Source of the DNA: Oricola cellulosilytica
GTDB taxonomy: Bacteria > Pseudomonadota > Alphaproteobacteria > Rhizobiales > Rhizobiaceae
DNA length: 64,000 nt
NCBI RefSeq assembly: GCF_019966575.1
Contig: NZ_JAINFK010000003.1
Span: forward strand, 260,001-324,000
Reading direction: 5' to 3'
The position numbers were made by a program, and so were the translations under genes. Under the pieces are notes generated by a model. The model did not search any database and had not been told where the DNA came from. It saw nothing but the letters and a program-made list of their open reading frames with translations. The stretch's first letter is position 1. Each line of letters begins with the position of its first letter. This document shows positions 39,329-50,716 of this stretch, one piece after another.

Positions 39329-40573
39329 TCAACTCCTGTAGTCGCCATTGATCGCGACATACTCCTTTGTGAGATCGCACGTCCAGGCGGTGAAACGACC
39401 TTCGCCGAGGCCGATATCGACGCCAATGACGATCTCGTCGCGTTTCATGTAGGCACTCGTTTCCGCCTCCGAATAACCTTCCGAGCGCTCGCCTTCCGAT
39501 GCGACCAAGATGTCGCCGAACCGGATCGCAAGGAGGTCGCGATCAGCCGGTTCGCCGGCCTTGCCGACGGCCATCACAACGCGGCCCCAATTTGCATCCT
39601 CCCCGGCAACAGCCGTCTTGACCAGCGGGGAATTGGCGATCGACATCGCGATCCTGCGCGCCGAGGCGTCGCTCACTGCCCCGGTGACCTCGACGCGAAC
39701 GAGCTTTCTTGCGCCTTCGCCGTCCCGGGCGATCATGATCGCGAGGTCGCGCAGGCACTCGGCGAAGACCGCCGAAAACGCTTCGAGCCGGGGGTCGTCC
39801 GGGCTGTCGATCGGCGGTGCGCCGCGCGCGCGCGCCGTGCCGGTCGCAAAGGCCAGCAGCGTATCGGACGTGGAGGTGTCGCTGTCTACGGTCACCGCGT
39901 TGAAGGTTTCCCCCACATGCATCGAAAGCAGTGCCTGCAGCACCTCGGCGGAAAGGGGTGCATCGGTGGCGACGTAGGCCAGCATCGTGGCCATGTCGGG
40001 CGCGATCATGCCGGCACCCTTAGCGATGCCGTTGATCGTGACAGTGGCATCGCCGAGCGCAACCGACTTGGTGAACATCTTCGGAAAGGTGTCCGTCGTC
40101 ATGATGGCGTGCGCGGCGTCGTTCCAGCGATCGCCGGCCGCGGATTCGACCATGCCGGAAAGATGCCGCTCGAAATGGGAGGGGTCCAGCGGCTCGCCGA
40201 TGACGCCCGTGGATGACAGGAAGACCTCGGACTGCGCGCAGCCCAGGGCATCAGCGGCGGACCTGGTCGCGACGGAAGTGGTGTGGCGGCCCTTCTTGCC
40301 GGTGAAGGCATTGGCGTTGCCGGCGTTCACCACCAGAATCCGCGCGCGGCCGCCGGGCAGGTTCTCGCGGCAAAGCTCGACCGGCGCCGACGGACATTTC
40401 GATGTGGTCAGGACGCCAGCGACGGTGGTTCCCGCGGCAAACATCACCGCCAGAAGGTCGGTCCGGTCCCGGTACTTGATGCCGGCCTTCGCCGTGGCGA
40501 TGCGCACGCCGTCAAGGGCGGGCATGGCCGGGAAGGACTTCGGCGCGAGCGGAGAGATGGTTGCGGGTGTCAT
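39329..40573 (-). CDS. argJ: Bifunctional glutamate N-acetyltransferase / N-acetylglutamate synthase
   Basis: Arginine biosynthesis enzyme that recycles the acetyl group from N-acetylornithine to glutamate and can also use acetyl-CoA. From ATG 40573 it has 414 residues. The self-cleavage site is A195/T196 in DMATML, where T196 becomes the nucleophile of the β-chain; the preceding [10 protein letters not shown] is invariant in the family. A GTG at 40582 is an alternative start. It is followed by GNAT and mutT, and follows the parvulin gene by 16 bases, so one four-gene transcript is likely. Confidence 0.96.
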   Translation of the reverse strand: MTPATISPLAPKSFPAMPALDGVRIATAKAGIKYRDRTDLLAVMFAAGTTVAGVLTTSKCPSAPVELCRENLPGGRARILVVNAGNANAFTGKKGRHTTSVATRSAADALGCAQSEVFLSSTGVIGEPLDPSHFERHLSGMVESAAGDRWNDAAHAIMTTDTFPKMFTKSVALGDATVTINGIAKGAGMIAPDMATMLAYVATDAPLSAEVLQALLSMHVGETFNAVTVDSDTSTSDTLLAFATGTARARGAPPIDSPDDPRLEAFSAVFAECLRDLAIMIARDGEGARKLVRVEVTGAVSDASARRIAMSIANSPLVKTAVAGEDANWGRVVMAVGKAGEPADRDLLAIRFGDILVASEGERSEGYSEAETSAYMKRDEIVIGVDIGLGEGRFTAWTCDLTKEYVAINGDYRS

Positions 40574-40589
40574 TGCCAACACGGTCCTG

Positions 40590-41486
40590 CTATTCGGCGG
40601 ACGTTTCCCGGCTCTTCATCGCCGCATCCAGGTCGGGATCCCGTATTTCGAGATCGGCTTCGGCGCGCATCGCGCTCAACAGCTCGAAATAGCGTTCCCG
40701 CAGGAGCACCGAGCGGATCTGCGGCTCGACCTCCGCGTAGGAGGGGGGCTGGACCTGACGCTTGTCCTCGACCTTGATCACATGCCAGCCGAAGTCGGTT
40801 TTGACCGGCTCCTTCGTATACGCCCCGGCATCCAGCGCGAAGGCGGCTTCCTCGAATTCCGGGACCATGCGGCCCTTGGTGAAATACCCGAGATCGCCGC
40901 CGGCGGGTCCCGACGGCCCGGTCGATTTTTCTTTCGCGAGCGCCTCGAAATCGGCTCCCCCGTCCAGTTCGGCGATCAGGGCCTTCGCCTCTTCCTCGGT
41001 TTCGACGAGGATATGCCGCGCCCGAACCTCATTCTCGGGCGGAGTGGCGGCAACTTCGCGGTCGTAGCGCGCCCGCACATCGGCGTCGGTGACCTTGTCG
41101 ACGACTTCCTGCTTGAAATAGGCGTTGTGCAGGGCCCGCTGACGGAGAAACTCCAGGCGGTCGAGAAATTCCTCGTCCTCACCCAACCCTTCGGCGGCCG
41201 CCTTGTCAGCAAGCATGCGAATGTCGACCAGTGCGGTCAGGGCGGCTGCGCGCCGCCCTTCCTCCGGGACCTGGCCGAGTTGATCCTGGAGATCGGACAA
41301 TGTCATTTCCAGGTCGCGCTCGGTAATGTCTTCGCCGTTCAGGGTTGCGACAACCTTCGATCCATCCGTCTGCTGGGCACGGGCGTCGTGCGGCGCCGAC
41401 AACGCCGCAAGCGCGGCCAGCGCAAAAGCCGCCGTAATGCCACGCGCGATTGACGCGGTCGCAGAATTCAAAAGGGAAAATAGCAT
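40590..41486 (-). CDS. Periplasmic peptidyl-prolyl isomerase, parvulin/SurA type
   Basis: Folding helper for exported proteins. 298 residues from ATG 41486. The signal peptide of about 37 residues ends in ARAQ. An N-terminal SurA-like helical region carries [17 protein letters not shown]. The rotamase domain (about 150-245) has [13 protein letters not shown], the [21 protein letters not shown] core and [12 protein letters not shown]. Divergent from secA, which fits a shared role in protein export; argJ follows on the same strand. Confidence 0.93.
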   Translation of the reverse strand: MLFSLLNSATASIARGITAAFALAALAALSAPHDARAQQTDGSKVVATLNGEDITERDLEMTLSDLQDQLGQVPEEGRRAAALTALVDIRMLADKAAAEGLGEDEEFLDRLEFLRQRALHNAYFKQEVVDKVTDADVRARYDREVAATPPENEVRARHILVETEEEAKALIAELDGGADFEALAKEKSTGPSGPAGGDLGYFTKGRMVPEFEEAAFALDAGAYTKEPVKTDFGWHVIKVEDKRQVQPPSYAEVEPQIRSVLLRERYFELLSAMRAEADLEIRDPDLDAAMKSRETSAE

Positions 41487-41575
41487 CAAGAACTCGCTTT
41501 TATCCTGAGAGGGGGTGCACGAAGTCGTGACCGGAAAACCCTGGAAAACGCCGAACAGCGGCGTTCCCGGCGACG

Positions 41576-41604
41576 TTGACATCACTATTTCGCCCTCTTA
41601 TCTG
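41576..41604 (+). promoter_or_regulatory. Putative sigma-70 promoter of secA
   Basis: TTGACA at 41576-41581 and TATCTG at 41599-41604 are 17 bases apart, about 120 bases before the secA ATG. The -35 is perfect, the -10 only half matches. Confidence 0.4.
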
Positions 41605-41720
41605 TCCTTTGCTATCGCGTCCACCTTCAACCTGGGCGGTTGGCTCACGAGAGATCGACACCCACAAGAATCGATGGTCGCCTGACAGAGCGCGGCCGGT
41701 CCACGGAGAGGACCATTTTC

Positions 41721-44588
<2,868 letters not shown>

Positions 44589-44708
44589 AGCCATTCACCT
44601 TGAACGGATCTCTGGTCCGGCGAGGAGAATACCGCACCGCGTCGCACCACTCTTCTTGGTGGTTCCCGGGAGACCGGTGTCGGACGAGTCCAGTTCGAAT
44701 GAACGGTT

Positions 44709-45173
44709 CTAATGGCTGATGTGCCCGTGCGGCACGCCGTACATCAGCCGCCCGAATTCGTCGCCGGGCAGATGCACCAGGCTCGTGTGGTCGCCGCCCT
44801 CGAAATAGATGTCGCTGCGTCCTTCCAGTTCTTCGTCGACCATGCATGTGACCCGGTACGGCACTCCGAGGGCCGGCACGGCGCCGGTGTCGCAGTCGGG
44901 GAACAGCATGCTTGCCTCCGCCTCCGATGCCAGTTCGACGTTTTCACCGATGATCGCGCGAACCTTCGCCATGTCGATCTGGCGCGATGCCGGCACAACG
45001 GCGAGGATGTAGCCGTCGTCCCATTTCAGCACCACGCCCTTTGCCATGCAGCCACCGGGAATGTGGCTCGCCTCTGCCGTGCGAGACGCGGAGTGCGTGC
45101 GCGGATGTTTCATCACCTCGAACGGGATGTGGTTGTCGTCGAGATACTCGTGCAATGTCAGTGCTATGCCCAT
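44709..45173 (-). CDS. YbaK/EbsC family aminoacyl-tRNA deacylase
   Basis: Predicted editing enzyme that hydrolyses mischarged tRNA, such as Cys- or Ala-tRNA(Pro). 154 residues from ATG 45173, after GAGAGG. The fold signatures are CMAKGVVLKWDDGYILAVVP, holding the lysine equivalent to YbaK K45, then GAVPALGVPYRVTCMVDEEL and EGGDHTSLVHLPGDEF. Fused or free relatives differ in tRNA preference, so the substrate is uncertain. It converges on secA. Confidence 0.87.
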   Translation of the reverse strand: MGIALTLHEYLDDNHIPFEVMKHPRTHSASRTAEASHIPGGCMAKGVVLKWDDGYILAVVPASRQIDMAKVRAIIGENVELASEAEASMLFPDCDTGAVPALGVPYRVTCMVDEELEGRSDIYFEGGDHTSLVHLPGDEFGRLMYGVPHGHISH

Positions 45174-45643
45174 GGCGGTCGTCCTCTCTGGCGGCCCGCC
45201 ATGCGTCACGGCGGCCGGATCAGCAGGTGTCGGCCCGAGTTCTTACATGCTTCCGGCCGTTACACCCGCCGGGTTCATGCGCTGCCCCGTGCGGGGCAAC
45301 TGAAAGCTCCAGAATACACCCGCCGCGCCCACCCAACAAGCTGATCCCACCGTCGACGTCCGGCGCTCGCGAAAGCCGGCCAATTGCATGTTTTGCCACC
45401 TGCGCGCCCTCCCCGGGCTTGTCCAGAGGCGATCGCCAAGCGGCTCGGTCATTCAACACGAAAAAACCGATCCAGTCGGCTGCTGCACGTTCAGACGCCA
45501 GCCTGACGTGGATAAGTTTTTCTCCCCTTTCCGCACAACGTGTTGTTTTCACACGGTATTGGCATTTTTTCGCGCGATTTTTATCCACACCCCCGAAACC
45601 TCCCGGATAATCCGTCCCGTGTTTGTTGCCGAAGGAGGCGGGA
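45174..45643. other. 470-base divergent gap with DnaA-box-like sites
   Basis: No frame here looks coding on either strand. It holds one perfect DnaA box, TTATCCACA at 45581-45589, and a one-mismatch copy in inverse orientation, CGTGGATAA at 45507-45515, with T-rich runs between them. The last bases give a strong AAGGAGG ribosome site for the gene at 45644. Confidence 0.5.
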
Positions 45644-46645
45644 ATGGGTTTCGACTGGGAAGGGTCGGTGGAACATTACGGCGATGCGCTCGACGCGCTT
45701 GCCGCGCGGCTCGTCACCATGGCCGGAATCCTGTGGGGCCGGCCGGTCGAAATGCTGCCGCGCCGGCTCTATCTGGAGATCCTCGCGATCCTTCGCCCCG
45801 CCGAATTCGCGCTGCGCCGCCTGATCGTCATGGCCGCCTGGAAGGTGGTCCCGGAGATCGGCCTGCCGCCTGCGACAGAAGAAGGCGAGGAGCCGCCGCG
45901 CACCACTCTCCCCCCTTGTGGGGGAGAAAGCGATTTCGACGGCTTGGCCGAGCAAACGGCGAAGGCCAAACGTCAGAAATCGCAAGAGAGGGGGTTTGCC
46001 CCCTCATTCGGCCCTTCGGGCCACCTTCTCCCACGAGGGGAGAAGGAAGGCGCCAGCCGGCGACGAGCAACGGCTAGCGGCTTGCCGCTTACGACAGAAA
46101 CCACCGAGGAGCTTAAGGGCGGGACTTCAGGGGCCCATCAGCAAGGGCAAAGCCCGCAGCTTAAGGATGGGACACCAGGGGCCCGCCAGCGAGCGACAGC
46201 GAAGCTTAAGGGCGGGACAAGGAAGGGCGGGACAAAGACCCCCCGCGTCCCCTATTTCCCGATCTTCGATCCGTGGAAGCGCTACGGCCCGCCATTTCTG
46301 ACCGAGGAGCAGATCGCGGCGCTGAACGATCCGAACCGCGTGCCCCTGCCGCCCCGGCCGGTGCTCGACCCGGATGAGATGGTCCCCGCCAAAACCCTCT
46401 GCCGGCGGGTGCGCGCTTTTGCCAACGCGCTGCTCAACCTCGACCACCACATTCATCGCATGGCCCGCTGGCGGGCGCAGCGCGCCGCCCAGTCCAAACT
46501 GCCCTGGAAGGAGCGCACGCTGCGGCGGCTGTCGCCGATCCGGCCCGGGGTGCCGCCCGGCTACCGCGAGCGGCCGAAGACCCTTGTCGGCGAGACGCTG
46601 AAGGACTGCCACATCCTCGCCCTCGACGCCCTCAACAGTTCGTGA
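45644..46645 (+). CDS. Hypothetical protein carrying in-frame repeat insertions
   Basis: 333 residues from ATG 45644 after AAGGAGG. Two parts look like a normal conserved protein: the N-terminus (about 1-80, MGFDWEGSVEHYGDALDALA, LWGRPVEMLPRRLYLEIL) and the C-terminus (about 203-333, VPYFPIFDPWKRYGPPF, AFANALLNLDHHIHRMARWR). Between them about 120 residues come from DNA repeats: a palindromic element at 45908-46046 and tandem units at 46110-46240, all read through in frame. No named domain is visible. The terminal parts contain few hydrophobic stretches, so it is probably soluble. It precedes the metA riboswitch. Confidence 0.75.
   Translation: MGFDWEGSVEHYGDALDALAARLVTMAGILWGRPVEMLPRRLYLEILAILRPAEFALRRLIVMAAWKVVPEIGLPPATEEGEEPPRTTLPPCGGESDFDGLAEQTAKAKRQKSQERGFAPSFGPSGHLLPRGEKEGASRRRATASGLPLTTETTEELKGGTSGAHQQGQSPQLKDGTPGARQRATAKLKGGTRKGGTKTPRVPYFPIFDPWKRYGPPFLTEEQIAALNDPNRVPLPPRPVLDPDEMVPAKTLCRRVRAFANALLNLDHHIHRMARWRAQRAAQSKLPWKERTLRRLSPIRPGVPPGYRERPKTLVGETLKDCHILALDALNSS
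45908..46046. repeat. Palindromic repeat element inside a coding gene
   Basis: Five stem-loops in 139 bases: CTCCCCC/GGGGGAG at 45908-45926; GCGATTTCGACG with CGTC-A-GAAATCGC at 45930-45983, enclosing TTGGCC/GGCCAA; GAGGGGG/CCCCCTC at 45988-46005; GGCCC/GGGCC at 46010-46022; CCTTCTCCC/GGGAGAAGG at 46024-46046. The make-up (strings of C and G, a central conserved hairpin) is that of rhizobial intergenic palindromes, yet the stretch is translated without a stop. Confidence 0.85.
46110..46240 (+). repeat. In-frame tandem repeat of 48/45 bp
   Basis: Units start with AGCTTAAGG at 46110, 46158 and 46203. The first is 48, the second 45 bases, both multiples of three, and the third is partial. Each carries a GGGAC core, and the first two carry CAGGGGCCC. 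The protein shows LKGGT/LKDGT/LKGGT at the same spacing. Confidence 0.85.
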
Positions 46646-46764
46646 GGCTTCAGGGGCCCGCCAGCGACGAATGCAATTGAGGAGCTTAATGGCGGGACAA
46701 GGAATCCGCGCGCCTATCTCCCCCTTGCGGGGAGATGACGCCGGAGGCGACTGAGGGGGGAGGG
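46646..46764. repeat. Intergenic copies of the same repeat families
   Basis: Directly after the stop codon come CAGGGGCCCGCCAGCGA and GAGCTTAATGGCGGGACAAG, the two halves of the tandem unit found inside the gene. They are followed by ATCTCCCC/GGGGAGAT at 46716-46736 and a G-rich tail to about 46764, a typical rhizobial palindrome. This is the same repeat mixture as in the gene, here in its usual intergenic place. Confidence 0.75.
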
Positions 46765-46786
46765 AGAGCGACGGTCCGCCCGCACA

Positions 46787-46815
46787 TTGACGCCCGCGCG
46801 GCCCGCCACTACATT
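46787..46815 (+). promoter_or_regulatory. metA: Sigma-70 promoter of metA
   Basis: TTGACG at 46787-46792 and TACATT at 46810-46815, 17 bases apart. The expected start at about 46822 is the first base of the SAM-II aptamer, which supports both calls. Confidence 0.65.
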
Positions 46816-46819
46816 CGCG

Positions 46820-46875
46820 CCCTGTGGTGATTTGGCCGGCCGGCTTGCAGCCACTTGAAAAAACTCGCTAAAGGG
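46820..46875 (+). ncRNA. SAM-II riboswitch (metA leader)
   Basis: The aptamer that senses S-adenosylmethionine before metA in many alphaproteobacteria. Signs are GTGG (46824-46827) pairing with CCAC (46851-46854), the conserved TGATTTG directly after the 5' strand, TTGCAGCCAC, the A-rich spacer, and the pseudoknot strand GCTAAAGGG at 46867-46875. It lies 76 bases before the metA ATG with a terminator in between. Confidence 0.9.
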
Positions 46876-46902
46876 CCGAGACGACAAACGAGCGAATGTC
46901 CG

Positions 46903-46934
46903 ACCGGCAGCGAGAGATCGCCGCCGGTTTTTTT
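46903..46934 (+). terminator. Attenuator terminator between SAM-II aptamer and metA
   Basis: ACCGGC and GCCGGT (6 pairs), an A-C mismatch, then GCGA/TCGC closing a GAGA loop, followed by seven T ending at 46934. It stands 17 bases before the metA ATG, so it can only act on metA leader RNA. With the aptamer upstream it makes a transcription-termination switch likely. Confidence 0.9.
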
Positions 46935-46951
46935 GTATTTGGGGTAGTGCC

Positions 46952-47875
46952 ATGCCGATCCGTATTCCCGACCAGCTTCCCGCACGCGACGTGCTTGCGC
47001 GCGAAGGCGTGATGGTCATGGACGAAGGGACTGCGCTGCGCCAGGACATCAGGCCGATGCAGATCGGCCTGCTCAACCTGATGCCCAACAAGATCAAGAC
47101 CGAGACCCAGATCGCCAGGCTCGTCGGCTCGACGCCGCTGCAGGTGGAACTGACGCTCGTGCGCATTGGCGGACACAAGGCGAAGAACACCTCGGAGGAT
47201 CACCTTATCTCGTTCTACCAGACATGGGAGGAAATCAGGCACCGCAAGTTCGACGGCTTCATCATCACCGGTGCGCCGATCGAGACCCTGCCCTTCGAGG
47301 AGGTCACCTACTGGGATGAACTGAGGGAGATACTCGACTGGACCGAAACCCATGTCCACTCGACCTTCAACATCTGCTGGGGCGCGATGGCTGCAATCAA
47401 CCACTTCCACGGCGTGCCGAAATACACGCTGCCGAAGAAGGCGTTCGGCGTCTACCGACACCGCAATCTCAACCCCGCCTCCCCCTATCTTGCCGGTTTT
47501 TCCGACGACTTCTCGATTTCCGTGTCGCGCTGGACCGAGGTGCGCAAGCAGGACATCGAGCCCGAGACGGGATTGGAAATCCTGATGGAATCGGACGAAA
47601 CCGGTCTGTGCCTGGTGTCGGAGAAGAAGTGCAACCGGCTCTACATCTTCAACCACGTCGAATACGATTCCACGACACTGGCCGAGGAGTATTTTCGCGA
47701 CGTCGAGGCCGGAACGCCGATCGAGGTTCCGGCGAACTATTTCCCCGGCGACGATCCGCAGAAAAAGCCGCTCAACCGGTGGCGCAGCCACGCCTTCCTG
47801 CTGTTCGGCAACTGGATCAACCAAGTCTACCAGACCACCGATTTCGATCTTGAAAAAATCGGACTGGACCGCTGA
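46952..47875 (+). CDS. metA: Homoserine O-acyltransferase MetA (predicted acetyl-CoA specific)
   Basis: First committed step of methionine synthesis from homoserine. 307 residues with the catalytic C142 (NICWGAMA) and the H235/E237 pair (NHVEYD). Residue 111, which sets acyl-CoA choice in this family, is glutamate ([10 protein letters not shown]) rather than the glycine of E. coli, so the product is predicted to be O-acetylhomoserine. GGGGTAG precedes the ATG. It is controlled by its own promoter, SAM-II aptamer and terminator. It converges with the lipase gene, 6 bases apart. Confidence 0.95.
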   Translation: MPIRIPDQLPARDVLAREGVMVMDEGTALRQDIRPMQIGLLNLMPNKIKTETQIARLVGSTPLQVELTLVRIGGHKAKNTSEDHLISFYQTWEEIRHRKFDGFIITGAPIETLPFEEVTYWDELREILDWTETHVHSTFNICWGAMAAINHFHGVPKYTLPKKAFGVYRHRNLNPASPYLAGFSDDFSISVSRWTEVRKQDIEPETGLEILMESDETGLCLVSEKKCNRLYIFNHVEYDSTTLAEEYFRDVEAGTPIEVPANYFPGDDPQKKPLNRWRSHAFLLFGNWINQVYQTTDFDLEKIGLDR

Positions 47876-47881
47876 CGCGGC

Positions 47882-48823
47882 CTATGTCGCGAGGCATTGC
47901 GCGCGCGAACCGCCAAGCTCGGCCCGGCAGATCAGGTCGCAGGCCAGCTGCGCGATGCTGTGCTGCCCGATCGGTCCGCCGCCCTTGCTGCCGCGCTTGA
48001 AGGTCGTGCGGAAGTTGAAGCGCAGTTCCTTGACCTGCGGATCGGCGGTCGAAAGCGAGATGAGCTGCCGGCTGCCCCACCGGAGCGTCGAAAGCACCTC
48101 ACCCGCCTCATACACACGAAAGATCCGGACTCCCTTGCGGTTCGCCCCGTTAAGGCGGGGATCGCTGATGGTGTAGCCCGTCACCGGCGACGTCGCGAAT
48201 GCGTAGACCAGCGAGATGTCCTTCGAGCTGTACGCGGCATGCTGAGCCAGCCCGCCGCCGAGCGAATGGCCCGTCGCGATGATTTCGACATTATCGCCGA
48301 AGCGCCTCTTCAAATCCGGAACCAGCTTGTCGACGAGATCCCGGGTCTGTTGATACTGGCCATAGGTCACGGGACTGAACCGCGTAAGCCAGCCCGCATT
48401 GGCATGCCAGTCGCCCAACTCGGTGAAATTCGTGCCTCGAAACGCCAGCGCCACGCGCGCATGCGGACCGGACCCGCGGTCTTCCCACACCTGGTAGGCG
48501 AAACCGGGAATCGTTACTTTGCCGGCAGGCTTTGCGGGGAGATAGTCCTGCGAATACTCGCTCAGGCGTTTCCAGCGTTGAGCATGGCGGCTCGGCGCCT
48601 CGCAGCGCGGCGCAAGCCGGGCAACGTCGTCGTCGTAGGCGGCCGCTGACAACAACGCGTATTGAGAGAGACCGGTGAGAAGCGGATCGATCTGACCGTT
48701 CTCCAGATGCTCCAGCGGATGCCAGCTTCGCGCCGGATCACGCACGAGGAACTTGCTGTCGGGTGGTGACAGCCAGCAGCCTGAAACCAGAAAGAAGCTG
48801 CACAGAGCAGCGAGAATGCGCAT
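47882..48823 (-). CDS. Class 3 lipase-like lipoprotein
   Basis: Predicted α/β-hydrolase (triacylglycerol lipase class 3) of 313 residues from ATG 48823, after GGGGGA. The signal peptide ends in a lipobox, LVSGC, making C16 the lipidated residue. The nucleophile is S187 in GHSLGG, and ALAFRGTNF at about 126-134 is the usual oxyanion-side strand. The catalytic aspartate and histidine are likely D/H further on (YEAGEV region and GQHSI), not certain. Natural substrate unknown. Confidence 0.85.
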   Translation of the reverse strand: MRILAALCSFFLVSGCWLSPPDSKFLVRDPARSWHPLEHLENGQIDPLLTGLSQYALLSAAAYDDDVARLAPRCEAPSRHAQRWKRLSEYSQDYLPAKPAGKVTIPGFAYQVWEDRGSGPHARVALAFRGTNFTELGDWHANAGWLTRFSPVTYGQYQQTRDLVDKLVPDLKRRFGDNVEIIATGHSLGGGLAQHAAYSSKDISLVYAFATSPVTGYTISDPRLNGANRKGVRIFRVYEAGEVLSTLRWGSRQLISLSTADPQVKELRFNFRTTFKRGSKGGGPIGQHSIAQLACDLICRAELGGSRAQCLAT

Positions 48824-48929
48824 GGTATCCCCCGACCAATGCCCAATGCCGTTTCGCAAGTTGCGGCATCGGTCGGGATGTTGGACAAACTCTCAGACAA
48901 AATCAAACTCGCCACCCCGGGACCGTTCG

Positions 48930-49391
48930 ATGCCCACAGAAGAGAAAATCGTGATACGGCTCCTCGAGCGCAGGGATGAGCCGGATTGGCGGCGTCTCTG
49001 GACCGCCTATCTCGAATTCTACGAAGCGAGCGTTTCCGAAGAAGTCTTTCGCGGCAGCTTCGAGCGGATGCTTGCCGGAAACGCCGGCGCGCCGAACGAG
49101 TTCAGGGGGCTGCTGGCCACGCTTGCCGGAAAACCGGTCGGTCTGGTCCATTATCTCTTTCACCGCCACGGCTGGCGGATCGAGAATGTCTGCTACCTGC
49201 AGGATCTTTACGCCGATCCGCACGTGCGGGGCCGGGGCATCGGCCGCAAGCTTATCGAAGCCGTCTATGCGGACGCGGACCGGGAAGGTTGTCCGTCGGT
49301 CTACTGGCTGACGCAGGAGTTCAACACTGACGCAAGGAAGCTCTACGACCGGATTGCAACCCTCACCCCGTTCATCAAGTATCAGAGATAG
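48930..49391 (+). CDS. GNAT family N-acetyltransferase
   Basis: 153 residues from ATG 48930. It is a single GNAT domain with VIRLLERRDEPDWRRLWTAY at the start, YLQDLYADPHVRGRGIGRKL as the acetyl-CoA loop, and an end LYDRIATLTPFIKYQR typical of small free GNATs. It starts divergently from the lipase gene. The FAD monooxygenase gene follows 21 bases later, probably in the same transcript. Substrate unknown. Confidence 0.88.
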   Translation: MPTEEKIVIRLLERRDEPDWRRLWTAYLEFYEASVSEEVFRGSFERMLAGNAGAPNEFRGLLATLAGKPVGLVHYLFHRHGWRIENVCYLQDLYADPHVRGRGIGRKLIEAVYADADREGCPSVYWLTQEFNTDARKLYDRIATLTPFIKYQR

Positions 49392-49412
49392 GATCGCGAG
49401 CGGAGGACGGAC

Positions 49413-50675
49413 ATGACCATTCTCATCGCCGGCGCGGGGATTGCCGGCCTGACCCTTGCGCTGTCGTGTCATCAGGTCGGGCTGTCGTGCCGGCTCTTCG
49501 AACAGGTCGATGCGATCAGGCCGCTCGGCGTCGGGATCAACCTGCAGCCCCACGCGGTCCGCGAGCTGTTCGAGCTCGGACTGGAAGAAGAGCTTGACGC
49601 CATCGGCGTCAGGACCCGCGAAGTCGCCTATTTCTCCAGCACCGGACGCCCCATCTGGTCCGAGCCACGCGGCCGCTTCGCCGGCTATGACTGGCCGCAA
49701 TTCTCGGTGCACCGGGGCCAGCTCCAGATGATGCTGGTCGACGCGGTGCGCGAGCGCCTCGGGCCGAACGCAATCGAGACGGGCATGAAGCTCACGGGGT
49801 TCGCGGACCATGCCGGCGGGGTAACGGCTGCTTTCCGCGACGCCTCGGGTTACGGGGTCGCCGTCGAAGGAGACATTCTCGTCGGCGCTGATGGTATCCA
49901 TTCGACTGTGCGGGAGCGTCTTCACCCGGACGAGGGGCCGCCTGTCTGGGGCGGCGCGATCCTTTGGCGCGGGACGGCCTGGGCCGAACTGTTTCTCTCC
50001 GGGGCGACCATGGCAATGGCCGGTCACGAGCGTCAGAAATTCGTCACCTATCCGATTTCCCGGCCCGACTCGGAAACCGGACGGGCCCTGATCAATTTTA
50101 TCGCCGAACTGAAGACCGATCCGTCCCGGGGCTGGCGACGTGAGGACTACAACCGCACCGCCGATCTCGAAGAATTTCTGCCGCAGTTCGAGCACTGGCG
50201 GTTTGATTGGCTCGACGTGCCGGCGCTGATCCGCTCCGCCGAGAGGATCTACGAATACCCGATGATCGACCGCGATCCGCTCGACGCCTGGACGAAGGGC
50301 CACGTCACTCTGACCGGCGACGCTGCGCACCCGATGTATCCGATCGGCTCCAACGGCGCGTCACAGGCCATCCTTGACGCCCGTGTCATGGTGCGCGAAC
50401 TGCTTGTCCACGGACCGCACCGCGACGCGCTGACAGCCTACGAGAATGACCGGCGCCCGGCGACGACCGGGATTGTGCTTGCCAATCGCGGCAACGGCCC
50501 CGACGCCGTGATGCAAATCGTCGAGGAGCGCTGCGGCGGAGTGTTCGACCATATCGACGACGTGCTGACGCCGGAGGAACGCGCGACCATCGCGACCGAC
50601 TACAAGAAGCTCGCCGGCTTCGATGTGGACGGGCTGAACGCGCGCCCGCCCATCGTTCCTGCCCGAGGGGGCTGA
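49413..50675 (+). CDS. FAD-dependent monooxygenase (flavin-dependent oxidoreductase)
   Basis: 420 residues of the p-hydroxybenzoate-hydroxylase/UbiH class. The dinucleotide motif GAGIAG is at 7-12, the DG motif in VGADGIHSTVRERL, and the second FAD motif in LTGDAAHPMYPIGSNGASQA. These enzymes use NAD(P)H and O2 to hydroxylate aromatic or similar rings. The N-terminus is cytosolic without signal. It is probably co-transcribed with the GNAT gene upstream. The substrate cannot be read from the sequence. Confidence 0.92.
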   Translation: MTILIAGAGIAGLTLALSCHQVGLSCRLFEQVDAIRPLGVGINLQPHAVRELFELGLEEELDAIGVRTREVAYFSSTGRPIWSEPRGRFAGYDWPQFSVHRGQLQMMLVDAVRERLGPNAIETGMKLTGFADHAGGVTAAFRDASGYGVAVEGDILVGADGIHSTVRERLHPDEGPPVWGGAILWRGTAWAELFLSGATMAMAGHERQKFVTYPISRPDSETGRALINFIAELKTDPSRGWRREDYNRTADLEEFLPQFEHWRFDWLDVPALIRSAERIYEYPMIDRDPLDAWTKGHVTLTGDAAHPMYPIGSNGASQAILDARVMVRELLVHGPHRDALTAYENDRRPATTGIVLANRGNGPDAVMQIVEERCGGVFDHIDDVLTPEERATIATDYKKLAGFDVDGLNARPPIVPARGG

Positions 50676-50716
50676 CGCGCCGCGGCACGTGAGCGCCGCG
50701 GCGGATCAGGACCGTC

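Noticed and set aside
39987-41453. 488-codon open frame on the + strand
   Set aside because: Antisense of argJ and the parvulin gene.
45174-45643. Chromosomal replication origin
   Set aside because: Only two DnaA-like boxes and none of the usual neighbours (hemE, dnaA or a repABC set).
45908-46240. CRISPR array
   Set aside because: The repeats are contiguous, without unique spacers of even length, and no cas gene is present.
48903-50330. 475-codon open frame on the - strand
   Set aside because: Antisense of the GNAT and FAD monooxygenase genes, whose motifs are intact.
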